DNA of 64,000 nt from Hysterium pulicare CBS 123377 (lineage: Eukaryota > Ascomycota > Dothideomycetes > Hysteriales > Hysteriaceae): positions 124,001-188,000 of the forward strand of contig AJFK01000612.1 of assembly GCA_000467715.1 (NCBI GenBank). Reading direction: 5' to 3'. Shown one piece after another: positions 35,101 through 47,253 of the stretch; within the stretch, counting starts at the first letter, position 1, and each line of letters opens with the position of its first letter. The translations under genes were made by a program, and so were the position numbers. A model generated the notes under the pieces. That model worked only from the letters and a program-made list of their open reading frames with translations, was not told the origin of the DNA and made no database searches.

Positions 35101-36439
35101 AGAATTTAAAAAGAAGGGAAGCCAGGTCGTCGTCCTCGGACCAAGACGGCTAGCACATATCAATTAGAACGGCATTTGCAGCTTGCGGAAGGGGAGCCAA
35201 GGAATGTTGGCTCAAAGAGGCATGCAACGATAGCACTATTCCGCTTTGAAGCTGCCAGCTCAAAGTGCCCCTGACGCTGATTTGCCCAGCGGGAACAAGC
35301 CTGGCGCGGGCTCCTCGACGGCGCTGCTCAGTAGTGCTTCACGCTGCAAGCCGTCAACTCAAGATGATGGATGATGGCAGATGGCAGCTTGGGCGACGGC
35401 GGGCGCCCACTATTAGCGGGGATGTGGTTGGCCACCTGATGGATGATGATTTTGGGCGCACCATGGTCTCAACGACGACGATGCTTGATTGGATTGATAC
35501 AACGACGGGCCGGCGTTCTTTTTGTTGGCGCTTTTACGAAGCCCTTTCGCCCCGTCCCTCCCTTTCTCACTCCGTCCGAGAGCGCTGCAGCAATGCTTCT
35601 CCCCACACCCGTGCTAAAGGCAGCCCTAACAATCCTTGTCGTTACTGTCGCGGCGCCATTGTCCCTCCCTGCAGGGCCGGGGGGTGTCAGGCCTCCTAGT
35701 GCTGGGTGGCTCTTCAAGCCATCCTGCTCCCATTTCTCGCTTGGCCCCAGCCTATGATGCCGCCAACGACGTCAAGGCTCCGGGGCTTTCAGAGTGCACC
35801 TCCATCATCCAGTCGGCCTGCCGAATTTATCTACACGCAGCCCCCCATTGATGCTCGGTGATCAACATTCACTGCCTCAAATGCTCACTCAATTGCAAAC
35901 CGTCTCCCAGCTACAGCTACCCAAACCGAAAATCTTAACTGCTTCAACCCAACCAACCTCACATCATTTCCTGTCTTTGTTCCTAGCCCTTCGCCTCTAG
36001 CCAGTCTCCTCTCAGGCTCGCACGCACGAGACAACTTGACACCTTCTTCTCCACATTCGAGAGAAGACCTTGAAACACTCGGCTGCAGTGCTTAACGGCC
36101 ACTTCGTCACCCCCGACCAAACCTAATCTCACCATTGTCCATTGCCACGGCTCAACTTGCTCGGAACCGTCCCGTGATCGACACCTCAAGCTTGCCTATC
36201 ACTACCCTCCTGGGGAGCACTGCCAGACGGGAGTTCCCAGCGTCAGAAGGGTCAAGTTCAAAAAGTCCGCAGATCCCACACATCTGAGTACCAGTGATCG
36301 ACTGTCTCCACGTTTCTCTTACCCTCGAACCGTATTGTTTCAGCTTCCAGTATCCCAACTCGTGGCGATTTTCGCGATACTTCTTTGTCTGTTGCCTCAC
36401 CTCCGTCTTTGAGTCGATTCAGTCTTTGTTCTCTCCACT
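32104..36439. other. 4.3-kb non-coding stretch upstream of the C2H2 factor
   Basis: The largest gene-poor interval. The longest ORF is 178 codons on the minus strand (32922-33458), which is about what chance allows and shows no domain. The part from about 34.6 to 35.8 kb is GC-rich. The final ~600 nt is CT-rich and looks like a long 5' leader of the zinc-finger gene. No tRNA, array or element ends seen. Confidence 0.45.
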
Positions 36440-37654
36440 ATGGCAATGGCAGTCGACAGTCGTCAACAGTCCCAGCTAAGCGGCATGGGCTACGACCACT
36501 TGCGCTATCCGGCGCCCCAATTCACGAACCCGTGGGTGTCCGCGCCTGGGGCTGCCTCGCAGCAACTGTATTCGACTTCAAATACCTCTAGCCTTGACAA
36601 GTACGAGACTACTGGCCTCCCATCTGCCCGGCCAACAAGTATCTCCTTGCCGTACCATGGCCTCTCAGTCACCGCAGCACCACCACTAGGATCAGGTATT
36701 AGCCTCTCAGATGGGTCATTCGGATCAGAAAACTTACTTGACGTTTCCCAAGATTTACTCAATCCTACGAGGACTTATGCAAGTGCATATACTGCATCTA
36801 CGTCTCCAAATACAAACACGTATGCTCCCACTTCGGCTCCCCAGTACCCCATGGACTATTCCAATAGTACCAGAAGCCCCTACACATACCAACAGGACCC
36901 TGCGCGGCGTTCTTCACATCCGTCAGTACCATCCGCAGCGTTCTTAGACGACCAAGTCGAGGCACAGAGACAGCGCCAAAGTTCATTAGTTGACTTTAGC
37001 AGAATGAATTCGCAGCAGGGACAGCGAAATAGCTTCAGCGATGCGCTCGATGCGAGCCGAGGAATGGTTGCCATGAGTCAGTCTGATATCACTCCGAGGA
37101 ACATCTATGGTCCTTCTGGATCTAGCCGTGGTTCGACAGACTCGTATGGTTTTCCGTCAACCCACTCGGCGCATTCGTCCATCTCGTCAGCTAGCTATAA
37201 CCCTTCCTACTACAGCGGATCCGTCGCTGAAGGTTCCGTTACCGACTACAGTACCTCATCAGAGGCAGGAGATCCCATCAGCTCGCGAACGCTCCCAAGG
37301 CCATCTGCACTGATTGGGACGAATTTGCCTCCAGCGCCACAATCAATGATGGGCCAGTTCAGTTCCAAAGTCTCGTCCAGCTCGCAAAAGAAACACAAGT
37401 GCAAGATTTGCGACAAACGATTCACTCGTCCTAGTTCATTGCAGACACACATGTACAGCCACACCGGAGAAAAGCGTAAGTGTCCTAGAATTTGAAATAG
37501 ACAGGGTGCTGGAAACTGACAATGTATTCTAGCATTTGCCTGCGAAGTGGACGGCTGTGGTCGTCACTTCTCGGTTGTTTCCAACCTTAGACGGCATCGC
37601 AAAGTACATAAAGGCGAGCGCGATCATGATCACCCTTCGCCCGATGATGCATGA
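36440..37654 (+). CDS. C2H2 zinc-finger transcription factor with two fingers
   Basis: Exons 36440-37475 and 37533-37654 give 385 residues. Residues 1-310 are low-complexity, rich in Ser, Tyr, Thr, Pro and Gln, typical of a fungal activation region. Two adjacent fingers follow: CKICDKRFTRPSSLQTHMYSH and, across the splice, CEVDGCGRHFSVVSNLRRHRKVH, joined by the classical HTGEKPF linker. The intron splits the Pro codon of that linker, so retention removes the second finger. A short acidic tail ends the protein. Fingers resemble the Azf1/Con7-like group of ascomycete regulators, but I cannot settle the orthologue. The 4.3 kb of upstream spacer suggests complex regulation. Confidence 0.88.
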
Positions 37655-40076
37655 AGGTCGATCATCATAAGGTGATCTGCACTGTTGCTATTTTCATTTT
37701 TTGTCTACTGTGTCTATTCTGTTTGGGTGTGTCTGTTTGAGATATCCTCTATCGCGTTTCTGGAGCGCTGCCGGTTCGGGTATGTTTAGATGGGTCCTCA
37801 TTGATGAAAAGGAGAGACGAATTTTCTACTCGTATCTTGTTTCGCACAGTCACTTTTTGACCTGTTTAAATCTTCCACCCCCTTCTGCATTTCTGGAAGG
37901 AAGGAGTTTTCGGCGCTGGTGGCTTGGAAAGATTGGTTCTTATGGGCGATTTTTATACTCGCTCACGTGTATCAGTACGGCGATGTTGTTCGTTTTTCCT
38001 CTTGGGAGTGCTCTCCCATCGACATGTATATGGTTCGAAGGGGCACAGTCCGTTGTCATTCACTTATACCCTTTAATGTTTTTAGACCCTCATTCGCGTC
38101 CACCTGGCAGTGTGCCTCAGGGTGGGTCGCATTACATTGTACTATAGGCCTTAGATTCAGGGCACAGCTTTTTAGATTGTACCTGGAAGACTTCACTCTG
38201 ATGTCAGAGGAAGCCAGGGCGCTGTCACACTCGCTTTCGACGAATCAAGCGAAACCAGCAATCAAGCAAGCGCAATAAGATATGTCTGGATGAAAAGCGA
38301 AACTAGAATTCGTCTCGTATCACGGTCTTTTGGCTGTCTCAACCATCATGTCGTGGCTCACACTACGGTACAATATCATCATCTTCCACTCGAGGCGGTC
38401 AGTCGTCATGCCCCCAACCAATGACGAAGTCGTGTAGCCGTGAGTCGGAAGCCGCTAAAAACAAGCATGCTGGCAGGGTTCAAGGAGAGACAGCCTGCAC
38501 CTAGTCTAAGCCACCGACGCCATTGCACATCAACCTCCCTGTCTAGCGCGGACCCTGATCGTCACTTCCCTTGCCGCCCATGAATGCTCTCGTTCGCTGC
38601 GATAATGCTGCCGCCCGATTTGTTGGTCGTGCGCGGAAGACACAGGGGCCGGTGTAACACTCAAAGGATGTTACATTGAGCTTTCCTTTCCTGTCGCCGC
38701 CCGCTCGGCTTGCCTGCCGTACTGCGGCACTGCGGTACTTCAATTATCTGGTCGGCCTGCAAAGGTGCTCCGTGGAAAGGAGAGGTGGTTCAGTCTGTCT
38801 CACGACGCGATAGTCGGCTCGGGCTCGGGCACTTTGCCTTGGGATGGAAGGAAGGAAGGACGGAAGGAAGGTTTTCGTGAGACTTCTGCCTGTTTCTTCG
38901 ATCCGAGGAAGCATGTCAGATAGGATTCGGATGCAAGAGGTACCATGCTGGGCGCCTGATTCGGACTGGTGAGTGAGATTTGGTAGGTAAAGCAAGGCTG
39001 ACACATGCACACACAAGTCTCTATCTATGTATACTCCTGAGGCAAAATGACATATGTTTTATCCCATTCGCGAGACTGTCGCCACCAACAAAAGAAGTGC
39101 GGTAGCTGCGGAAAGGGTATTCTGCGACAAAACTAGTGTAAGATTTCGGGGGTGGATTATGCAAGTTGGAGAATGCAGGATATGCAGGCAGGAGTCCGGC
39201 AGCGGAGAGTTTTAGGGTTCCACATTATCTGTCAGATTGCGTGGCAGGCGTGGGCATGCTGCAATTTCCATGGATGCGAAGTTGAGGTCACGCATTACAG
39301 ACGCCGCGCCAGCCTGCATTTTGCACTACATCTTCCATGGAAGAAGAAAACGGGAAAAGCCAAGGGGGTGTGTGCGATCAAAACTACTGTCGCACATTGA
39401 TTCAATGCATTCGTTTAGATGTTTTCTAGAAGACTTCAATCTTTGGTCTTGAGCATGTGCCCCAGTCGATCTTACCAGATCTTGCAGGTGCAATACATGT
39501 AGCATGTTCCGTACACGATGGGGACTCCAAGTTAATCTAATCTTTAGTTTTGTCTATTTACTCTCTGACAAGCTAACGGTTCCATCAAATAGGTACTTGG
39601 TCTTTTTGCAGCAGTTTCCTGGCAAACCCTGCCTTACTCCTTCTACGCACCTTTGCTCCGCTCTCTAGACTCACTGGCAACTCCACAGTCCAATCTTTCT
39701 GTTCTACGCGGCGGAACTCACCCCAGCGTACGCCAAGAGATCCTGCAGCAGTGGAAGTACAGCGGCCGTTGGCTTTCAAAGCTCCTCGGGCTCACCGATT
39801 GAGGCTGACTGGGGAGTGCGAGCTTTGTGTCCAACAGTCTACTTTACCAAGTACGGTTCACGGCTGGGAAAAAGTAACTCCAGAATAAGACTGACCGAGT
39901 TAACCAATGCCGTTGTGTTCCTAGCACTCGAGAGTACCTTGCATTCGGCCTTGACCGAAACATTCCTTCCTACCAAACCATTCGACATCGACATATCGTG
40001 GCTATCATCTCGGAGGGTGGCCTGCCTGCAATGATAAGATCTTCACTAACTCATAGTTTAAAGCTGCCAGTTTCTT
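37655..40076. other. 2.4-kb convergent spacer
   Basis: The 3' flank of the C2H2 gene, then sequence with no supported gene, up to the end of EAF6. ORFs at 37701-38147, 37919-38278 and 38744-39016 lack domains. One tetranucleotide repeat is listed separately. Confidence 0.45.
38845..38871. repeat. GGAA/GAAG tetranucleotide microsatellite
   Basis: About six imperfect GGAA units interrupted by one ACGG, next to a short GGCTCG duplication (about 38816-38830). Simple sequence in a spacer; no function proposed. Confidence 0.7.
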
Positions 40077-40759
40077 TCAATCTCTTCCATAAGTGATCTT
40101 TCCCCGTTTTGCAGGTTTGGATTCTGAATCATCTTCATCCTTATCCGCTAGCTTCTTCTTCTTACTCGCGGTGGCCTTCCCTGTCGTGCTGCCGTTGGTT
40201 TGCGGTTGGCTGCTTTCGCGGGTTGGGAAGGATGAAGTTGGAGTAGGAGCGTGCGAAGGAGTCGTCTGCGTGGAACCAGGTGTTGAAGCTTCCTGTAGAG
40301 GAGTTAGAAGAGCGAACACGAGATCATCACAGAGGCAGGATACAGAAAATCCCAAGGAACATACCCGCATGAAACTGGCCGAGCTCCTGCTAAAAATTCT
40401 ATCCATGTCGCTGATGGCAGCTTTCCGACGCGTCGCTGTTCCCGGTCCACCACCGATTGTAGAGCCTCCCGTTGAGCCCTTGATGTAGTTGTCAAATCCC
40501 TTGATGATATTTCCAGCGCTCGTTTCCTCTAGGTATGAAGTCTCCACTCTGTGAATGCTTTCTTCGAGTGCTGCCTGGTGGAAGTGGTAAGTGAGGGATG
40601 ATTTCGCAGAGTAACAATTGATCCACATACCAGACTCTGGTCCAGTACACGTTTCTTTTGAAGAGTCTCTCGGAGGTCTCGGCGTAGTTTCTCGTAGTAG
40701 GGCATGCCTCTGGACGCATCGGAGCCGGCATTCGCGGCTGGAGGAGCGTTTTCAGCCAT
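40077..40759 (-). CDS. EAF6: Eaf6-type histone acetyltransferase complex subunit (NuA4/MYST)
   Basis: Minus-strand exons 40759-40631, 40574-40365 and 40292-40077 give 184 residues. The conserved core is MPYYEKLRRDLRETLQKKR followed by YLEETSAGNIIKGFDNYIKG, a short coiled coil plus loop diagnostic of Eaf6. Eaf6 is a scaffold subunit of NuA4 and NuA3 histone acetyltransferases. The C-terminal half is Thr/Ser/Pro-rich and ends in a basic segment (KKKKLADKDED, KRGKITYGRD) that may contact DNA or serve nuclear import. Introns are 56 and 72 nt. Divergent from the TFIIS gene across 371 nt. Confidence 0.92.
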
Positions 40760-41130
40760 TGCAAGATATTCTGTGAGTGGTAGTATCTCTTTATCCCAGA
40801 GTGCGACGATAGAAATCAAGCTGCAGCTTGAGGCGAACAGTTGGCTCGATGAGGTTCCTTTGAACTGGCGCGATGGTTCGTGGGGAAATGATGGAGATTT
40901 GGACGTGTGTTTCAAGCGCCAAGACGAGTTTCGCCAAGACACCCGCAAACGACACGACTTACGTGATTCACCACTTTTGCTTCAGCTAGGTACATTCACC
41001 CATAACAACGAGCCATCTTTGGTCCGCATAAAGTCTGAAGCGCCTCTTACCCACTGATCCCCAACGCATTAACATCAACTGCGATCAAAGAAATCCACCG
41101 CTATCGACATCTTCCCCACTTCGACCAACA
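40760..41130. promoter_or_regulatory. Divergent promoter EAF6 / TFIIS
   Basis: 371 nt between start codons of two nuclear transcription proteins. ORFs crossing it (40529-40948 minus, 40704-41057 plus) are extensions of exon 1 or its antisense. Confidence 0.5.
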
Positions 41131-42089
41131 ATGGATGCGAAAGAGGTGGAACTTCGAGGCAAGGCCATCACCAAAGCATACGCTGGCGGCGAACCCCCAG
41201 CCAACCTGCTGAAACTACTATCCGACCTCCGCAAAGGCGTACGTGCCACCGAGGACCTCCTGCGCCAGACACGCATAGGGGTCACTGTCAACAAATTGCG
41301 CACGCACAAGGACCCCGCAGTAGCCAAGGAGGCGAACGAGCTGGTGTCGAAATGGAGGAACGACGTTGGAAAGAATAGAGGAGGAGGAGCTGCTACTCCC
41401 AAGGGTGCTAATGGGGCCTCAACACCAGCCCCGGCTACTACACCGTCACCCGCACCTTCGAAGGCCAAGGCTAAACATAATGTGGCACCGGAGAACCGCT
41501 CTCATAAGACGGATAAAGTGAATTACCAAGTCACGGGCAATGAGATTCGAGACAGTTGCGTCAGGCTGATGTACGACGGTCTGGCGTATATGTCTGAAGA
41601 CCGTAAGGCAGACAACTTGCAAGTCACAAATGTCGCGTGAGCTAACAATTCCTTCGAATAGTCCCAGAAGAAGTGCTTCGTATTGCTCGAGATGTCGAAA
41701 CAGCAGCATTCAAGAAACTCGGACCAGAGAACACGTCAGAGTACAAGACCAAGATCCGTTCGCTATTCCAGAATCTGAAGAACAAGTCAAATCCCCAATT
41801 GCGGAAACGGGTCCTTTCTGGCGAAATCACACCAAGCCGCTTCATTACCATGTCACACGACGAACTAAAGTCAGCCGAACGCCGCGCTGAAGACGAGCGA
41901 CTAGAGAAGGAGAATATGAACCAGGCGATGGTTGCGCAGGTTGAGAAGAGTATCAGTGCCAGCTTGCAGTGCGGCAAGTGCAAGCAAAAGAAGGTCAGCT
42001 ATAGCCAAGCACAGACGAGGAGTGCCGACGAACCGATGACAACTTTCTGCGAGTGCATGAATTGCGGTAATAGATGGAAGTTCTCATAA
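41131..42089 (+). CDS. DST1: Transcription elongation factor TFIIS
   Basis: Exons 41131-41602 and 41662-42089 give 299 residues, the usual TFIIS length. Domain I (about 1-78) is the LW-type helical bundle. A Pro/Ala/Thr linker leads to domain II (about 135-250, IRDSCVRLMYDGLAY to LSGEITPSRFITMSHDEL), which binds RNA polymerase II. The C-terminal zinc ribbon has Cys pairs CGKC and CMNC around the acidic hairpin RSADEP, whose Asp-Glu stimulate transcript cleavage. All key residues are intact. The 59-nt intron has a GTAAGG donor and a GAGCTAACA branch. Confidence 0.95.
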
Positions 42090-42591
42090 GTCACGTGCGG
42101 CCTCTGCCCGTTCCAGGCTATCGTATTTTCTTGGGATTTCGATTTTTGATTCGTCAACCGGCTGATCGGTGTATCAGCAATGGAGCGGGCGTTTCAATCG
42201 TTTCGGGAGTTAGGACAAGCGTGGTATCACCCGTCGCCTGGCCAGGCCGGCTGTTTTGGTTTTATAAAGTTCATGAAGCAGACGCTTGAGAGTTGTGTTA
42301 GTAGTCCGTAATATCAAATATTTTCCAAACCCTTCTCTTCCAACCTACGTTGCTTGATCGTGAAGGTGGAAATCACTACAATTCCCCTCTAGGACTCTGC
42401 TTCTGCACGTATGTGGTATGAAGACCTTCGAACTCTACATGAAATCGTCAATCCCACTCGTTAGAGGTGGCATATGCCAACACGGTTGTACTATTAAAAC
42501 CTATTTCCACGTACTCGAGGGAAAGGGAGGCTGATGAATCTCGTGCAGCAAACCAATCTTTATCATTTTGAACTACTAACCAAAAATTACC
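42090..42591. other. Convergent spacer TFIIS / UTP12
   Basis: 502 nt between two 3' ends; nothing beyond 3' untranslated sequence seen. Confidence 0.45.
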
Positions 42592-45500
42592 TCACGCAAC
42601 ATCTATAAACGCCCTCTTACGATTCGCCTTCGACTCCTCCGCCTCCACATCCTCCAGCCGTACAATACCATTTTCCTGAACTCGCTCAGAGATGAAGCGT
42701 AACGCCGCCAGGTTGAACCCGATCATATCCTTCATCCCTCCCAACGTAGATCTTAGATCCGCGCGCATGGACTCCAATGCGGACTTCAATTCGCGGCTTG
42801 CCACAATCTGCTTTTGGTGTGTCTTCAACATGAAAAATAATACCCGGCATGTCAAAGTTGTGTTCCACTGCCGACGTACCCAGATAGCGATGAAAGTGAA
42901 TAGGGATGGTAGAGCTGAGAAGGGTAGGACAAGTAGAGCGTCGTGGAGTTGAGCTGCTGGGATCTTGGCGAGGGTATTGAGGACATGCCTCTCGGCGCTG
43001 ATGTTGCCCAATGCGATGAAGAGAGGATTCCGTTGTGGGGGAGCCAGGTTTGGCTTCGTCTTTTTCTGCTCCTCCCAAGTTTGCACGAGCTCTAGATCAG
43101 TTAGACCTAGCTCTAAAGCTTCGGCAATTCGTTCCCCTGCCGTAAGAGTTGAAATAGTCTGCTTAGATGCCGCCACAGCTTCTTCGCCCTCCCCGTCAGG
43201 CTGGTCGGCATCCGCACCTAAATTCGTCGCGAGAGTAGATTCATATAACTCTTCCAGCTCTCGTTCTCGTTCTTCTTCAAGGAAGATCTGTTCATCGGTT
43301 CGTGACCATACCCGGATACTCTTATCATGTGATGCAGTCACTAGAAAATCCCCAGTTCTGCTGACTGTCATGGCCCAAATCTCTCCATGATGCCCCTTAA
43401 ATCTCTGGATTTGCTCAAACTTGTCCCCATCCCAGCTTTTGATGGTGCGATCCTTGCTAGCGCTGAAGAAGATGTGGTTTTCCTCCCTCGCTATAGGATG
43501 AGCGATGAACGAGATCTGCATTATACTGTCGTCGTGACCAAAAAGTGCTTTGTGACAATCACCAAAGTCGAGACCCCATATACGAACATTCTTATCGGCA
43601 CTACATGTAGCGATCAGTTTGCTGTCGGAGGATATTGATATATTAAGAACGGGAAGCTTATGCCCGTAAAGGTTCAGGAAGAGTTTGAGCGAGTCGACGA
43701 AAAAGACCTTGACGGTGTTCTCGAGGGTTGAGACTGCTAGAAGCCGAGAGTCTGGGGAGAATTGCAGGCTCAACACATCATCGCTAACTTTGAGAGTTCG
43801 AGATTGGACTAGTTTGAGACGAGGTGTAGTGCGTTTGGTGCCTGGTATTTCTTCTTGTACGATGTCGAAAGTCCAAAATTTGACCGATTTATCAGCACTT
43901 CCTGTAGCAACAGAACGACCATCAGGATGAACTTGTAAGGTCCAGATTGCCCCTTCATGAGCGTGTATTCGGTCAATGAGGGATGATGCAGCGACGTCGA
44001 AGAGCTCTAAATCACCTTCTTTTGTGCCCACAATGACTATCTTGTCACCTGGCAAGAAGGAACAACAGAGGGCATAGCCACACTCCAGTGTTCGCAGGCA
44101 ACTTTGTGTTCGACAATTCCATATTTTGAGGCCGCCGCTAGATGCCGATGCAAGCATACGGTCGTCTGAACTGAGGGCCAAAGCACGAACATCATTCCTA
44201 TGACCCGGTAGTTCGACAGAATATACTCTATCATACTCCGTTGCTTCATCGGGTTGTGATGTTTTAGATTTTCCTTTGTACGGAACATCATAGACATCCA
44301 CCAGGTTGTTGCTCGTGCCCACTAAGAGTTGCAGCTTTTTGTGCCCTCGAATATTCATCCATGAGATAGATCTGACTTTACCACTGGTGCGAACAGTGAC
44401 ATAAGGTACAATAACCTCTGATATATCGGCGTTTGAAAGATCTGTCTTTTCTTCGGCATCTTCTGCGTCACCATTAACATCTCCATTAGCAGTCTTCTCT
44501 TTCTCGCGCCTTCTCTTCCTCTTTCTTGCTAAGCTTTTCTGGATCTCACCCTCGTTTCGTACTCGCCATATTTCTACGGCCTTCTCTGAGCCATGCACGG
44601 CTATGTAGTCGGATCGATCGTGGAATGTAATGCCGAGCGTCCTGTCCTTCCCTTGACGGTACAGAGTCCCTCTTTCATGTAGGTATCGCTTTCCTGTGTT
44701 TTCTCCAATTGATGACGCCGACTTCCTCAGCCCTTCCAAATCGATCGCCCAGACTTTGAGTTCGCCATCATTACCTGCAGTCATACATCCACTTCCATCT
44801 CGAACCACTCCCATTGCCCAGCATTCTCCGTTCGTCTGTGCGACGTGAGTTTCTATGCAGTGTTGTGTGGTAATGTCCCATATCTTAATCAGTGCGTCTT
44901 TGCTCGTCGATAGAAGAAAGATTTGGTCGGCGTCTATTGAGTCTTCAATGTCTTCGTCCACTTCTACGGTAGTGTCCTTGGTGGGATGGAGGAAATGCAG
45001 AGCGGTAATCTGGCCCTTATGTCCCCTAAGCTTAAATAATCCAACCTCGGATACCAAGTCCCATATCACAATATCTGTGTCCCTTGATCCACTAGCCAGT
45101 CGTACTCCAGAAGCGTCAAAAGCTAACGTTGTTATGGCGGACTTGTGGCCGTTGAAGCTGATGATGACTGTTGCTGTCCTTGAGTCCCAAATGCGAATGC
45201 TACCATCGGCATAACTGGTTGTATATATGCGTTAGCCCATGCGGTTGTTTGTTAAATCCTTGAATAATTCACATACCCAATGGCAAAAACATCAGGGTCT
45301 GCTTCGCTCCGTGAAATCGCAGTGACTTCATCGGTACAGGCCGAATCGCGCCATCTGCTCAGTAGTTCTCCCTTTTTAACATCCCAACATAGAACTTCCT
45401 CGTTTGCGCCAACGTACGCCCGTCCAGCTCCCGCCGCGCGAGTCGAGCCAGGTTGCGTGAGACCTTGGGAGGTCCAGACGAGGTTCGAAGTCGCGGATGT

Positions 45501-45599
45501 AACTACACCGAAAGCATCGGATTGCTCATACTTGCTATCCAAATTAGGGTGGATTCCGCAGAAGGGTTATGCTCGATTTTACCTGTATGTCTTGACCAT
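42592..45599 (-). CDS. UTP12: Utp12/Dip2 (WDR3) WD40 protein of the U3 snoRNP, small-subunit processome
   Basis: Minus-strand exons 45599-45583 (17 nt), 45534-45277 and 45214-42592 give 965 residues. The first exon encodes MVKTY plus two bases and was placed from the conserved Utp12 N-terminus (MVKSY in yeast). About 12-14 WD repeats follow in two propellers, with clear units such as TASHDKSIRVWSR and ATGSADKSVKFWTF. A basic loop (RKRKRRREKEK) precedes a Utp12 C-terminal domain (about 810-965). Utp12 belongs to the UTP-B complex, which acts early in 18S pre-rRNA processing in the nucleolus. Length agrees with yeast Dip2 (943). Introns are 48 and 62 nt. Divergent from the ARPC2 gene. Confidence 0.95.
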
Positions 45600-45951
45600 T
45601 GCGGAGCTTCTAACTGAATGAGAGAATACAGAAGCCGCCTGCTTTTACGCATTCAAATAATCAATCAAGTGCAGTTGTCATTCGAGAGAGTCTCTTTTCT
45701 TCCTTGGGGTCCTATTACAGATCTGGGGGTGTTTTGAATTGGAGTTGTGAACCTCTTTGTCTTGCCCGAACTTTTTTGCAGGGCTGAGAAACCCCACTGA
45801 AAACGCACTAGCCACGCACCAGCTACAGCGCCTCCCGATCAACTTCATCACGCACATCGCTCTCGTCGATGGTTTACACTATACAAGCTCGCCCACTCTT
45901 CAACCTCTACGCTATAGAACCCAGACTCGACAAACCTGACGGGCGCCAACC
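45600..45951. promoter_or_regulatory. Divergent promoter UTP12 / ARPC2
   Basis: 352 nt between start codons. A + strand frame (45757-45939) crosses the ARPC2 leader but has no features. Confidence 0.5.
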
Positions 45952-47253
45952 ATGCTTCTCCTGGACTACCAGAATGTTCTCATTGAATCCATACTCAGAG
46001 ACCGCTTTTCAGGGCAAGTTGACCCCGCCGCCGCCTACCACAAACTCAAAGGCCGTAGCTGATTTTCAACCAGAGCCGCGCCTGTATCAATCGACCAGGT
46101 TGTCTCGGACTTTGATGGCGTGACGTTCCATATTTCCACTCCCGAATCAAAAACAAAGATCCTCGTCTCCATATCAGTCAAGTGCTACCAGGAATTGATC
46201 CGATATGGAGCACAATCCGTGCTTGAGAGGGAATATGGTCCTTATATTGTGGCCCCGGAGTCAGGCTATGACTTCTCCATCCAAGTAGACTTGGAGAATC
46301 TTCCTGCACAGCAAGGTAGGCTCAGCTACTTCAGACACTGAGTGGGACTCGAACTGAAATTATAATAGACGACAAGGATGATTTGATACGCCGCATATCT
46401 CTTCTGAAACGCAATGCCATGGCCGCACCTTTCGAACAAGCATTCGATGAATTCGCTCAACTTCAGGAAGAGGCGTCCAAATACACCTCCGAACAAGCCC
46501 CGCAAGGTGTACTGGAGGGTGGAGAAGTCCGTGCCATTCACTACAGAGAGGAAGAAGCGATATACATCAAGGCCAGTCACGACAGAGTAACTGTTATCTT
46601 CTCCACTATTTTTAGAGAAGAAACGGATAGGATATTCGGCAAGGTCTTCCTTCAAGTAAGTTGTGGAATTTGTCATTCCTGGATTTGATGCAAGATTGGA
46701 GGAACGTGTACTAATACTATGTTCTTAGGAATTTGTTGATGCACGAAGGAGAGCTATCCAGAACGCTCCGCAAGTTCTATTTCGAAATGACCCCCCACTG
46801 GAGCTCCAGAACGTGCCTGGCCTCCCGACTACCGGGGCTGGGGAAATCGGATATATCACATTCGGTTCGTCTCGGCTACCTATTTCTCTGGAACAATATT
46901 CTAATAATTTCAGTCTTGTTCCCCCGTCATCTAGCCAATCAACGACGAGATGAGGTCATATCCCATATCCAGACCTTTCGAGACTACTTCCACTATCATA
47001 TCAAGGCCTCCAAGGCGAGTCATTCAATGCTCTCCACGAATCTGAGGCATACACCTCTAACAAAAATGTTATAGGCATATATCCATTCAAGAATGCGAAG
47101 ACGAACGGCTGACTTCCTTCAAGGTACTCTAATCGACAATTTAGGAATGGACAGAGTGCTAACGTATCAACAGTCTTGCGAAGAGCCCGACCAGAAAGCG
47201 AGGAGAAGGAACGCAAGACAGCCAGTGGGCGAACCTTTAAAGTACAGGCTTGA
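45952..47253 (+). CDS. ARC35: Arp2/3 complex subunit 2 (ARPC2, p34)
   Basis: Seven exons: 45952-46013, 46074-46315, 46369-46655, 46729-46864, 46914-47014, 47075-47123 and 47174-47253; 318 residues, the normal length. Family signatures run through the protein: MLLLDYQNVLIES, SDFDGVTFHIS, YGPYIVAPESGYDFS, LLKRNAMAAPFEQAF, FRDYFHYHIKASKAYIHSRM and LRRARPE. With ARPC4, this subunit forms the structural core of the Arp2/3 complex that nucleates branched actin at endocytic patches. Two introns use GC donors: 46014 (GCAAGT) and 47015 (GCGAGT). In both, no GT donor nearby keeps the conserved frame. The other four introns are GT-AG. Total CDS is a multiple of three. Confidence 0.93.

Noticed and set aside
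37701-38278. Overlapping + strand ORFs after the C2H2 gene
   Set aside because: They sit in the expected 3' untranslated region and show no recognisable domain.
42692-43390. Antisense + strand ORFs inside UTP12
   Set aside because: They overlap the clear WD40 coding sequence on the other strand and have no features of their own.
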